NCBI GenBank assembly: GCA_965206655.1
Contig: CBDBKC010000038.1
Coordinates: forward strand, 1 to 64,000
Source: JAPPLB01 sp965206655
GTDB lineage: Bacteria; Acidobacteriota; Terriglobia; Bryobacterales; UBA6623
Reading direction: 5' to 3'
DNA length: 64,000 nt
Below are positions 25,369-34,300 of this stretch, piece after piece (positions within the stretch are counted from its first letter, which is position 1; each line of letters opens with the position of its first letter). The translations under genes were made by a program, and so were the position numbers. A model generated the notes under the pieces. It saw nothing but the letters and a program-made list of their open reading frames with translations, ran no database searches and was not told the origin of the DNA.

Positions 25369-26700
25369 ATGGGTGAAAAAGAAAACAAACCGTTCCAGCT
25401 AAGCTTCAACGGCTTATTGAAAGTCGATTTCCAAGGATCGCGTGTCACTTCCGACGGCGGGCTGATCCTGGTCCGCGAGCTGGACGAGCGACTCGGACTC
25501 GGGAAGCTGATCGACGAACACCTCAGTGACCCACGGCAAGGCTTGAACAAGAAGTTCCCGCTGGCCGATCTGCTGCGGCAGTCAGTCTACTCTCGGCTGG
25601 CAGGCTACGAGGACCTCAATGACGCCGTCCGAGTGTCGGCTGACCCGACGTTTCGCTTGATCGGCTCGAAGAGGAACTGGGATCGCGGCGGGGCACTGAC
25701 CTCGCGACTGCAGAGCTTCGAGACGGAGATGCTGGCGAGCGAGGAGAACTTGCTGGGGCTGATGGCTGTGAACCGCGAGCTGGTGGCGCAAGCCGAGACG
25801 CAAGACGACTCCGAGCGCGTCGTGCTCGACATGGATTCGACCGAAAGCCCTGTCCACGGCCAGCAAGAGGGCAGCGCCTACAACGGCCATTTCGAGTCGG
25901 TCTGCTACCACCCGCTGTTGTTGTTCAACCAGCATGGGGATTGCCTGGCGGCGAAGCTGCGTCCAGGCAACGTGCACAGCGCTGAGGACTGGAAGGAGTT
26001 GCTGCTGCCCGAGATCAAGCGCCAACAGGCTGTGGGCAAACAGGTCACCTTCCGGGGCGATGCGGCCTTTGCCAAGCCGGAGATTTATGAGTTTTCGGAG
26101 GAACGCGGAGTGCAGTACGCCATTCGCATTCCGGCCAACAAGAGCTTGGAATTGGCGATCGAAGACATCTTGTTTCGCCCGCCGGGCAGGCCGGGTCGCA
26201 AGCCCTTGGTGCGCTACAAGAGCTTCCGCTATCAGGCGGAGAGTTGGTCCAAGCCGCGACGCATCGTGGCCAAGGTCGAGCATCATCTCGGTGAGCTGTT
26301 CCCGCGGGTCGGATTTATCGTGACCAACATGAGCTTGCCAAGCCGGTCGGTGGTGCGCTTCTACAACAAGCGCGGCACGGCCGAGCAATGGATTAAAGAA
26401 GGCAAACAGGCCACGCACTGGACGCGGCTTTCGTGCCATCGCTTTCGGGCCAACGAAGTGCGACTGCAACTCAGCGTGCTGGCCTACAACCTGGGCAACT
26501 TGTGGCGGCGGCTCGGACTGCCGAACAGGATCAAGAGTTGGTCGCTCACGAGCTTGCAGCAGCGGCTGATGAAGACCGGCGGCCGGCTGGTCAAGCACGC
26601 GCGCTACTACTGGTTGCTGCTGGCCGAGGGGCATCTGAACCGGCGGCTGTTCGGTGACATGCTGCACAGGATCTGGGCGCTGCCGCTGCCGAGCGGGTAG
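25369..26700 (+). CDS. IS1380-family transposase, copy 1
   Basis: A 443-residue DDE transposase. The acidic residues appear in VLDMDSTESP, FRGDAAFAKPEIYEF and GTAEQWIKEGKQATHW, followed by the typical LSCHRFRANEVRLQLSVLAYN block. It is identical to the copy at 31876-33207 except for Glu instead of Gly at position 3. The ATG is preceded by GGAG 11 bases upstream, which is the target duplication made by the IS3 insertion, so translation signals survive although the native upstream DNA has been displaced by 1.5 kb. Confidence 0.95.
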   Translation: MGEKENKPFQLSFNGLLKVDFQGSRVTSDGGLILVRELDERLGLGKLIDEHLSDPRQGLNKKFPLADLLRQSVYSRLAGYEDLNDAVRVSADPTFRLIGSKRNWDRGGALTSRLQSFETEMLASEENLLGLMAVNRELVAQAETQDDSERVVLDMDSTESPVHGQQEGSAYNGHFESVCYHPLLLFNQHGDCLAAKLRPGNVHSAEDWKELLLPEIKRQQAVGKQVTFRGDAAFAKPEIYEFSEERGVQYAIRIPANKSLELAIEDILFRPPGRPGRKPLVRYKSFRYQAESWSKPRRIVAKVEHHLGELFPRVGFIVTNMSLPSRSVVRFYNKRGTAEQWIKEGKQATHWTRLSCHRFRANEVRLQLSVLAYNLGNLWRRLGLPNRIKSWSLTSLQQRLMKTGGRLVKHARYYWLLLAEGHLNRRLFGDMLHRIWALPLPSG

Positions 26701-26933
26701 CGTTACCTGGACGAGGATCAACAGTTTTTAGCTCCGAAAAGGCTTCGCAGGGAGCAGTGTCGGCCGGTGTGCCGTTCAGCCCGCTCCATCAACGTCTGTG
26801 AGCGGACGGACGGGCTTTGGGGCCTGCCGCCGGAGGTGATGTGCAGGGTTCAGCGCGGAAAGACGTGGTCTTCGGGGCAGCGCGGGTGTATACTTTCACC
26901 GTGCCAGGGCCAAAAATGGAAATCCTGGTTTGA

Positions 26934-27263
26934 TGCCCGCCCACGCTAGAGTAATAGTCGCAAGGACGTCATCGTTCGGACCCCGGGACTGGCGAGACCC
27001 ATATGACGCAGGCGATCTCTCGTCGATGGTAGGCGGAACCTGCTACTCGAACAAACCCGATGGCTGCCTACCGTTTCCACTAGCGAGCTATCCCCTGGGC
27101 CGGAGATCCTCAAGCTGCCAGGCAGACGTGGGCGCAGTCTGGCCGTAGCATCTATCATAATCAACATCTTCGATCAATCCGGAGCGTTGTTGACCTTTTG
27201 AACGGTATTACAGGGTGCAATTCAAGCTGTCGAAACGGGCCGGTTCACACCGAGGGTGGGACA
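26934..27263. other. Intergenic stretch right of IS1380 copy 1
   Basis: No convincing gene. Before the IS1380 insertion this DNA was contiguous with 23431-23717, so the native spacer between the IS200 element and the small gene at 27264 was about 610 bp. I see no clear promoter or structured RNA in it. Confidence 0.4.
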
Positions 27264-27614
27264 ATGGATAAGAGTCGCCGTAAGACAGAGGTTTACCAGG
27301 CGGCAATTACCTTCATGGGTGTGGCCAACAGACACCGCAAGAGCGTGACGTCGATTCCCGACGACACAGCGCTCTATTTCCTTTCGGTCGTGCCGTGCCC
27401 AACCGGTGTCTTTGTGTCTACGCTCGGTTCACTTGCCCCGAGGGAAATGACTGACGCAGTAATCCGAAAGGTGGAAACCCCACCCGGGTGCTACCCGCGA
27501 GTTTGCAACCGCCTGCTCTCTGAGCACGGCGCTCCGGAGTTCGGGGTGCGTTTGGATCAATCACTGGACATGTACATCCGCGAGCGTATGCACAGAGGCA
27601 GCGGGGGGGCATGA
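27264..27614 (+). CDS. Hypothetical protein (116 aa)
   Basis: Starts at an ATG after GAGGGTGGG, and ends 7 bases before the membrane gene at 27622, so the two look cotranscribed. The sequence (MDKSRRKTEVYQAAITFMGV, then SIPDDTALYFLSVVPCPTGV and LDQSLDMYIRERMH) shows mixed helix and strand content without membrane segments. I do not recognise it. Codon composition is less GC-biased than the neighbours, so acquisition by transfer is possible. Confidence 0.5.
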   Translation: MDKSRRKTEVYQAAITFMGVANRHRKSVTSIPDDTALYFLSVVPCPTGVFVSTLGSLAPREMTDAVIRKVETPPGCYPRVCNRLLSEHGAPEFGVRLDQSLDMYIRERMHRGSGGA

Positions 27615-29268
27615 CCTGGAGATGAAATCGTCAGCTTATACGTATCAGACTAGCAAGCCGGCAAATCCTCTTTCACGATTGAGGAGTTACTCGAAAAACC
27701 TGACTGACTCGAACGTGCTCGTGGTATCCACGCTAGTCCTCGCATACGGCGTCAGCGCTTACCTGTTCTTCGGCGTCACACAGATTGACGTTGACATCGG
27801 ACGCGATTTCGTGGTCGCAGACCTAATGTTGCACGGCAGAGTGCTCTATCGCGACATCGATTACTGGTTCGGTCCCTTTGCCCCCGTCCTTCACTATGAG
27901 CTCTTCCGAGTTTTCGGGACGTCGCTCAACGTGTTGTTCGGCGCGGGTGTAGTAGCGGGCCTTGCGATCGTGCTTCTTACGTTTGGCGTCGGCCGCCGCA
28001 TTCTCAGTAGGTGGCCAGCCTGGATCGGCGCGCTTATCGTTTTGACCCATGCGGTGTTCGGCGGTTCCATTCTAAACTACGCCACTCCATATACCTACTC
28101 GGCCACCTATGGTCTGTTGTTTGCTCTTCTTACGTTGTACGCCTCTCTACATGCGGTCGATAGCGCTTCGCCATGGTGGTTTGGGGCCGCAGGCGCCGCC
28201 GCTGCCTTTGCCGCTTTGTGTAAACAGGAGTTTGCGGTCATCGCGACGGGCACTGTGGTACTTACGCTCGCCCTCGTTTGGCTTAAGGATCGGCGTCAGG
28301 CGCTAGGCAACCTCCGTGCGGTACTTCTGGGATTCGCACCTGTCATTCTGCCGGCTGGCGCACTCCTGCTGCGAAACGTGACCTGGGTGGACTTCGCTGC
28401 AAGCTATTACCCGCGCGAGTCGATCGCGGCTCTAACGCACTTCTACCGCAATACACAGGGTTGGGGTGATACGGCTCCGCGTTTTCTGCTCGACGCACAC
28501 ATAGCTCTTCTTCTAAACCTCGGATTTATCCTGGCAAGCGTGTCAGTACTGGGCCTGGGGGCGAACTACTTGCGCGGCATGCGTCCCCCAGGCGGGAAAG
28601 TGTTGCTCCTGCTTATGATCAGCGCTCCCCTGCTTTGGATGCGAGGCTACATGTGGGCCTAGCCAGCCACCATCCCGCTGGCCGTGTTGGTGCTCGCCTA
28701 CAAACAAGGGGGTGCAGCCAGCCGGTCGCGGGTGCTTCTGTTGGCCTTCGCTGCCATTCTCTTCGGCTGGAGGGTCCTGCCCAACCCGGACATCCGTTAC
28801 TACGCACTTCTCTATTTCATCCCGACGCTATTGGTTTATCTCTACTTACTGTTTGACGTCATCGTGCCGCGGCTAGAGCACTGGGTCGCCGGACGAGGCT
28901 GGAACAAAGCGCTGACTATGGTGCTCATAGTGTGCTTCGTCGGCTACCAGTTCTTACGAACAAACGTTCGTATCCTCCAGTCATCCGCTCCGCTCGTTAC
29001 CGAACGTGGCACGGTTCACATCCAGACCGATCGCCTCGAACAGACAGAAATCGTCCTCGATGAAATCCGACGCCGCTCGCGCCCGGGCGATCCCATCTTA
29101 CTCATCCCCGGCACCACGATGTACTACTTCTTAACGAAGCGCCAACCCGCCTCGCGATATCTCGACTCACTACTGTCCGGTTAGAAGTCGAATAGAATCA
29201 GCTGGTTGGGGTGATCGAGTAAGTTTTCATGGGAGTCTGATGGCTGCAAGGCCTGTAAAATGGGCGTT

Positions 29269-30302
29269 GGTGGGGTATCCACTTGACTCAGGTGACCCCA
29301 AGATGTAGTATGCGGCCTCGTGGAGGATTACCCGCGCGATCTGCTCGAGTTCGAGGCGCGCTTCGCCACCGAAGAGGCCTGTCGCGACTATCTGGTCGCG
29401 CTGCGCTGGCGGGACGGGTTCCGTTGCCCCAACTGTGGGCTTGAGCGAGCTTGGCCGGTGCGCAAAGTATGGTTCGAATGTGCTGCCTGCGGTCGCCAAA
29501 CGTCCGTCACGGCCGGTACGATCTTTCAGGACACACGCAAGCCGTTGCGGCTTTGGTTCCGAGCAATGTGGCACGTCGTCTCGCAGAAGAACGGAGTCAG
29601 CGCCTTGGGTTTGCAACGCGTTCTGGGACTGGGCAGCTACCAAACCGCCTGGGCTTGGATGCACAAGCTGCGGCGGGCGATGGTGCGGCCGGGGCGCGAG
29701 CGTTTGACGGGCGTCGTCGAGGTGGATGAGACCTACTGGGGCGCGGAGGAGGAGGGCGTTCGCGGCCGCCAGATCGAGCGTAAAGGATTGATTGCAGTAG
29801 CCGCGGAGGAGAGAGGCAGCGGGCTGGGGCGGATCCGTATGCAGCGCCTGCGCAACGCCTCGGCGGCCAGCTTGATGCCCTTCGTGGAGGAGTCGATCGA
29901 GCCAGGCAGCGTGGTTCGCACCGATGGCTGGCTGGGCTACGAGCCACTCGAGAAGAAGGGCTATCGGCACCACATCGTCTTCCTCAAGGGTCGCCGCGAG
30001 CAGGCGTCGGAATTGCTTCCGCTGGTGCACAAAGCGATCTCGCTGCTCAAGCGCTGGTTGCTGGGTACGCATCAAGGGGCGGTCAGCCACGAGCATTTGG
30101 ACTACTATCTGGACGAATTCCTCTTCCGGTTCAACCGGCGCAGCTCACGTAGCCGGGGCAAGCTGTTCTACAGGCTGGTTCAGCAAGCGGTCGCTGTGGA
30201 GCCGACGCCGTATCGCTCGATCATCGCCCACTGGGACGCCGAGCCGTTCTGAACCCCAAACACAAGATGTTGGGGTCACCTGAGTCAAGTGGATACCCCA
30301 CC
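29269..30302 (+). mobile_element. IS1595-family element, copy 1, inside IS4
   Basis: About 1034 bp with long terminal inverted repeats GTGGGGTATCCACTTGACTC (continuing AGGTGACCCCAA). An 8-bp target duplication TGGGCGTT lies at 29261-29268 and 30303-30310. It carries one transposase gene. Confidence 0.94.
29320..30252 (+). CDS. IS1595-family transposase, copy 1
   Basis: A 310-residue ISXO2-like DDE transposase starting at GTG. An N-terminal zinc ribbon (CPNCG ... CAACG, residues about 36-60) precedes the catalytic domain, with VVEVDETYWG, VVRTDGWLGYEPL and SHEHLDYYLDEFLFRFNRR supplying the acidic/Asn residues typical of the family. It is identical to copy 2 except for Leu instead of Val in DEFLFRF. 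Intact and probably functional. Confidence 0.94.
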   Translation: MEDYPRDLLEFEARFATEEACRDYLVALRWRDGFRCPNCGLERAWPVRKVWFECAACGRQTSVTAGTIFQDTRKPLRLWFRAMWHVVSQKNGVSALGLQRVLGLGSYQTAWAWMHKLRRAMVRPGRERLTGVVEVDETYWGAEEEGVRGRQIERKGLIAVAAEERGSGLGRIRMQRLRNASAASLMPFVEESIEPGSVVRTDGWLGYEPLEKKGYRHHIVFLKGRREQASELLPLVHKAISLLKRWLLGTHQGAVSHEHLDYYLDEFLFRFNRRSSRSRGKLFYRLVQQAVAVEPTPYRSIIAHWDAEPF

Positions 30303-31648
30303 TGGGCGTTTTCTCAAATAGGGTAACGCTGAGAATCTGTAGGATTTGGTAGAGACTCGCCTCCAGGCCCAACCTCTTCCGCACGATCGCCACCAGCACG
30401 TACACCGAGACGGCGATCCAAATCTGGGTCTTCACGGCGTTCTCGCTGGCGCCGTAGAACTTCTTGATCCGCAAGTGCTGCTTGACCCACTTGAAGAACA
30501 GCTCCACCTGCCAGCGCGAACGGTAGATCTCGGCGATGGTCAGTGCCGGGAGCGCGAAGTTGTTGGTCAGGAACTTCAGCCGCTTGTTCGTCGCGGCGTC
30601 GACGTAGCTGACGCGCCTCAACGGGTCCGGATAGACTTTGGCCGATTCGATGGCAGTCAGTATGACGGTCTGATCCGAGCGCACGCCCGTAGATTTGTCG
30701 ACGGGATGCGAGTAGCGCCGTTGGAGCAAGATGTTCTTCTTGGTTCGCACGACGAAGAACGACGAGCAGAGGGTGAACACGAAGAGGCGTTCGAAATCCA
30801 CGTAGGCCCGATCCATAACGTAGAAGGCGCCGGGCTCGGGTAGGAACTCGTCGAGGATGTTGACGTCGTGCGTTTTGCCGTCGGTAATGCGGATAAACGT
30901 GGGGATGTTACCGTGCAGGTCCAACAGCGTGTGCATCTTCACGGCGGCCTTGCGCCGGCGGAACTTGGCCCACGGGAACAGCGAGAGGCACAGGTCGATG
31001 GTGGTCGAGTCCAGAGCGTAGAGACTTTGATTGAGATCCACGCCGATCGGATCGCGGGCATACAAGGGCCGCGCGATGCGAATCAAGGCCTGAGCGAAAT
31101 CGGCATAGATCCGCCAGTCGCGCGACTCGTTAGCGTCGGCCAGTGTCGAGCGCGCGACGTTGCCGCGGAATCCCATGTGGTAGAGCTTGCCGCCAAGCGA
31201 ACGCAGGCACGCTTCGATATCGCGGAGGCTTTCGCGGTAGGTCAACTGGGCGAAGGACATCGAGAGGAACTGATCCCAGCAGGAGAAGCTGCGCGAGCCC
31301 CGGTCGCCATCGTAGCGGGCCACACAGCGCCGGAACTCGCGATCCGGAAGAAAGCTGATCAACTGCGCGAATACGGTGCGGCCCAGATTCATGAGCCATT
31401 GTCGGCTCAGGACGGATGACGCTCAAACGGCGCACCGCCGCTCAAATCGCGGCAAGAAAAAACAACACCTAACCCACTTTTCTACAACCAGTTGCAGGCC
31501 GCCCACCGCTTATCAGCCGGACAGTAGTGATCTCGACTATATCTACGCGACACTAATCGATGGAGATCGAGAGGTGAGGGAGGTGCGAGCTCTGGAGACG
31601 ATGCCGCCCACAATGATCTTACTCTTCCCGGTCGGCAGTTCCATCTAC

Positions 31649-33314
31649 CCAGGATTTCCATTTTGGCCCTGGCACGGTGAAAGTATACACCCGCGCTGCC
31701 CCGAAGACCACGTCTTTCCGCGCTGAACCCTGCACATCACCTCCGGCGGCAGGCCCCAAAGCCCGTCCGTCCGCTCACAGACGTTGATGGAGCGGGCTGA
31801 ACGGCACACCGGCCGACACTGCTCCCTGCGAAGCCTTTTCGGAGCTAAAAACTGTTGATCCTCGTCCAGGTAACGCTACCCGCTCGGCAGCGGCAGCGCC
31901 CAGATCCTGTGCAGCATGTCACCGAACAGCCGCCGGTTCAGATGCCCCTCGGCCAGCAGCAACCAGTAGTAGCGCGCGTGCTTGACCAGCCGGCCGCCGG
32001 TCTTCATCAGCCGCTGCTGCAAGCTCGTGAGCGACCAACTCTTGATCCTGTTCGGCAGTCCGAGCCGCCGCCACAAGTTGCCCAGGTTGTAGGCCAGCAC
32101 GCTGAGTTGCAGTCGCACTTCGTTGGCCCGAAAGCGATGGCACGAAAGCCGCGTCCAGTGCGTGGCCTGTTTGCCTTCTTTAATCCATTGCTCGGCCGTG
32201 CCGCGCTTGTTGTAGAAGCGCACCACCGACCGGCTTGGCAAGCTCATGTTGGTCACGATAAATCCGACCCGCGGGAACAGCTCACCGAGATGATGCTCGA
32301 CCTTGGCCACGATGCGTCGCGGCTTGGACCAACTCTCCGCCTGATAGCGGAAGCTCTTGTAGCGCACCAAGGGCTTGCGACCCGGCCTGCCCGGCGGGCG
32401 AAACAAGATGTCTTCGATCGCCAATTCCAAGCTCTTGTTGGCCGGAATGCGAATGGCGTACTGCACTCCGCGTTCCTCCGAAAACTCATAAATCTCCGGC
32501 TTGGCAAAGGCCGCATCGCCCCGGAAGGTGACCTGTTTGCCCACAGCCTGTTGGCGCTTGATCTCGGGCAGCAGCAACTCCTTCCAGTCCTCAGCGCTGT
32601 GCACGTTGCCTGGACGCAGCTTCGCCGCCAGGCAATCCCCATGCTGGTTGAACAACAACAGCGGGTGGTAGCAGACCGACTCGAAATGGCCGTTGTAGGC
32701 GCTGCCCTCTTGCTGGCCGTGGACAGGGCTTTCGGTCGAATCCATGTCGAGCACGACGCGCTCGGAGTCGTCTTGCGTCTCGGCTTGCGCCACCAGCTCG
32801 CGGTTCACAGCCATCAGCCCCAGCAAGTTCTCCTCGCTCGCCAGCATCTCCGTCTCGAAGCTCTGCAGTCGCGAGGTCAGTGCCCCGCCGCGATCCCAGT
32901 TCCTCTTCGAGCCGATCAAGCGAAACGTCGGGTCAGCCGACACTCGGACGGCGTCATTGAGGTCCTCGTAGCCTGCCAGCCGAGAGTAGACTGACTGCCG
33001 CAGCAGATCGGCCAGCGGGAACTTCTTGTTCAAGCCTTGCCGTGGGTCACTGAGGTGTTCGTCGATCAGCTTCCCGAGTCCGAGTCGCTCGTCCAGCTCG
33101 CGGACCAGGATCAGCCCGCCGTCGGAAGTGACACGCGATCCTTGGAAATCGACTTTCAATAAGCCGTTGAAGCTTAGCTGGAACGGTTTGTTTTCTTTTC
33201 CACCCATTGGGTGTTGATCTCCTCAGCGCCTTGAGTGCTTTCCAACCCGCATAAATAAAGGCGTCCGAGGCCACCCGATGGTTAGCAGAATCGAAACTAA
33301 AGTGGGAATCCGGG
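31649..33314 (-). mobile_element. IS1380-family element, copy 2 (1666 bp)
   Basis: Same inverted repeats as copy 1 (CCAGGATTTCCATTTT at the left, CCCGGATTCCCACTTT read from the right). It is flanked by the 5-bp duplication TCTAC (31644-31648 and 33315-33319). It interrupts the 3' part of the membrane glycosyltransferase-like gene in the opposite orientation to copy 1 and holds the uninterrupted ancestor of the site where IS3 landed in copy 1. Confidence 0.95.
31876..33207 (-). CDS. IS1380-family transposase, copy 2
   Basis: Full-length 443-residue DDE transposase, with Gly at position 3 where copy 1 has Glu and otherwise the same residues. Its native leader (GCTGAGGAGATCAAC) with the GGAG ribosome binding site is intact. 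The near-identity of the two copies implies recent transposition. Confidence 0.95.
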   Translation of the reverse strand: MGGKENKPFQLSFNGLLKVDFQGSRVTSDGGLILVRELDERLGLGKLIDEHLSDPRQGLNKKFPLADLLRQSVYSRLAGYEDLNDAVRVSADPTFRLIGSKRNWDRGGALTSRLQSFETEMLASEENLLGLMAVNRELVAQAETQDDSERVVLDMDSTESPVHGQQEGSAYNGHFESVCYHPLLLFNQHGDCLAAKLRPGNVHSAEDWKELLLPEIKRQQAVGKQVTFRGDAAFAKPEIYEFSEERGVQYAIRIPANKSLELAIEDILFRPPGRPGRKPLVRYKSFRYQAESWSKPRRIVAKVEHHLGELFPRVGFIVTNMSLPSRSVVRFYNKRGTAEQWIKEGKQATHWTRLSCHRFRANEVRLQLSVLAYNLGNLWRRLGLPNRIKSWSLTSLQQRLMKTGGRLVKHARYYWLLLAEGHLNRRLFGDMLHRIWALPLPSG

Positions 33315-33589
33315 TCTACATCCCGGGCGATGAAGAAGCGATGTTTGGGAAAGCATACAACAGGCATGTCTACCGCTGGATCGAGGAGAACTATGAACAG
33401 GCGAAGGATATCCCGGAGGCAATGCGGGGGATTCGGGTACTCTTGCCAAAAGGCCGCACCGCAGCGCGACTCTGACTACCGCCAATTCCGCCTGGACCGA
33501 GTTTCTCGGTGATGCGGTAGTGCGAGATGGTTTGGCCGATCACCTCGGTCCGATTCTACCTCTTCGCGGATACCTGGCGTGAACAACCG

Positions 33590-33613
33590 ATGTCATGAAC
33601 TATGACATTTTTT
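33590..33613 (+). terminator. Candidate intrinsic terminator or palindromic operator
   Basis: ATGTCAT-GAACT-ATGACAT forms a perfect 7-bp stem followed by a run of T. It lies 115 bases after the stop of the membrane glycosyltransferase-like gene. The stem is AT-rich and therefore weak for a terminator. Confidence 0.4.
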
Positions 33614-33982
33614 CGTGTCCAGGTGCTTGAGCAGGCCCGGTTTGTGTCGGCTGGGCTGCTGGCCGGCGTGTCGGGCGATGGTTGGTTGTTGGTGGGAAAC
33701 GGGATTCTCAGTGTCTTGCCACGAGGTTGTTGGGCCTTATCAGCAGGTTTGCAGGCTCAGCTTCCAGGCGAGGGATCCTCGCGTCTTTTTTTGTCGCAGG
33801 GGCTTGGCTTGGGATTGGTCATCGCGGGCTGTTTCCCGGTGGTTTTTAGTTTGGTTGGTGGGGCTTTCGGTCGGCATGGCCGGCGGGTAGCGAAGTGGGG
33901 GTCTGGGGTTTCCGCGCCTGGCGGCGCGGGTCGGCCGATTGACATCGGGCGCTCTGTTAGATGTAAGGCGGTCTGGTGCATC

Positions 33983-34065
33983 GGTGACAGTCAGCTCGTT
34001 TTTCGCCGGTTAGGGCTTGTCGTCGGGCGGACGGATGTGGACGGCGAAAAAGGGTGACAGTCACC
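33983..34065. repeat. MITE-like inverted repeat with GTGACAGTCA ends
   Basis: Outer arms GGTGACAGTCA and GGTGACAGTCACC enclose inner arms GTTTTTCGCCG and CGGCGAAAAA that pair perfectly. No coding content. It shares the GACAGTC core and A/T-run design with the inverted repeat at 51343-51444. Confidence 0.45.
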
Positions 34066-34300
34066 GAGTGACCTTTGTGCTCCCCCTTAAATGGAAAACG
34101 GGGACGCTGCTTGCGCGCTACTTTCTCGGCGCCTTGGTATCGCGCGGGCCCCGGTGGAAGATTAAGTGGGTCACGGCGCCGTTTTCGTCTTTGAAGAACT
34201 CGATCTCGGCGTCTATCAGCTTGGGGAAGAACTTCGTTTCCGACATTGCGAACAATGGCATCTTGCGCTGCTTGGTGGCCTGGGAGACCAATTGGCCGTT

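Larger units (their letters stand above)
23718..26928 (+). mobile_element. IS1380-family element, copy 1, split by an IS3 insertion
   Basis: Terminal inverted repeats are CCCGGATTCCCACTTT (left) and, read inward, CCAGGATTTCCATTTT (right). A 5-bp target duplication TTTGA flanks it (23713-23717 and 26929-26933). Without the inserted IS3 element and its duplicated GGAG the length is 1667 bp, against 1666 bp for copy 2; the single difference is a run of five versus four A near the right end. The transposase frame is intact. Confidence 0.93.
29181..31392 (-). pseudogene. IS4-family transposase interrupted by IS1595
   Basis: DDE transposase with an N-terminal DUF4372-like region (FAQLISFLPDREFRRCVARY, then FSCWDQFLSMSFAQLTYRES) and catalytic residues in YALDSTTIDLCLSLF, YVMDRAYVDFERL and EIYRSRWQVELFFKWVKQHL. 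The frame is broken after SVTLFEKTP by the IS1595 at 29269-30302. The last 25 or so codons (LQALQPSDSHENLLDHP ... LILFDF) lie on the other side and end at 29181. Removing IS1595 plus one TSD restores 389 residues. As it stands, the frame reads into IS1595 and ends in foreign sequence. Confidence 0.92.
29168..31529 (-). mobile_element. IS4-family element carrying a nested IS1595
   Basis: Terminal inverted repeats begin CACTACTGTCCGG at both ends. A perfect 9-bp target duplication ATCTCGACT flanks the element (29159-29167 and 31530-31538). Net length without the nested IS1595 and its 8-bp duplication is 1320 bp. Inserted in the membrane glycosyltransferase-like gene. Confidence 0.92.
27622..33475 (+). 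pseudogene. Membrane glycosyltransferase-like gene split by two nested IS insertions and an amber codon
   Basis: The gene survives in three pieces: 27622-29167, 31539-31648 and 33320-33475. Joining them with one TSD copy at each site gives exactly 604 codons in one frame. The product is a GT-C-like polytopic protein: about ten hydrophobic helices, an early acidic loop (QIDVDIGRDFVVADLMLHGR, then VLYRDIDYWFGPFAPVLHYE), and a soluble tail (SRYLDYIYATLIDGDREVRE, ... VYRWIEENYEQAKDI). A TAG at 28660-28662 (codon 347, MWA-stop-PATIP) interrupts the first piece; a CAG-to-TAG change would explain it. The interruptions are the IS4 element (carrying IS1595) and IS1380 copy 2. A GGAG ribosome binding site precedes the ATG. 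Confidence 0.88.
33476..34117. other. Gene-poor stretch with a hairpin and a MITE-like inverted repeat
   Basis: Long open frames here look unlike proteins (Gly/Leu/Val-rich with biased composition), and I reject them. It holds a hairpin with T-run at 33590-33613, a CCGCGCC-TGGC-GGCGCGG stem near 33920, and an inverted-repeat element at 33983-34065. Confidence 0.5.

Noticed and set aside
31376..31726. A 116-codon open frame spanning the IS4 end and the IS1380 start.
   Set aside because: It is a chimera: the middle (DYIYATLIDGDREVREVRAL) is a fragment of the interrupted membrane gene, and the ends are IS sequence.
23718..33314. A composite transposon bounded by the two IS1380 copies.
   Set aside because: Each copy has its own perfect 5-bp duplication (TTTGA and TCTAC), so they inserted independently.
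33602..34057. A 151-codon plus-strand open frame in the gene-poor stretch.
   Set aside because: Composition (Gly/Leu/Val/Arg) is unlike the real genes and no motif or ribosome binding site supports it; overlaps an inverted-repeat element.
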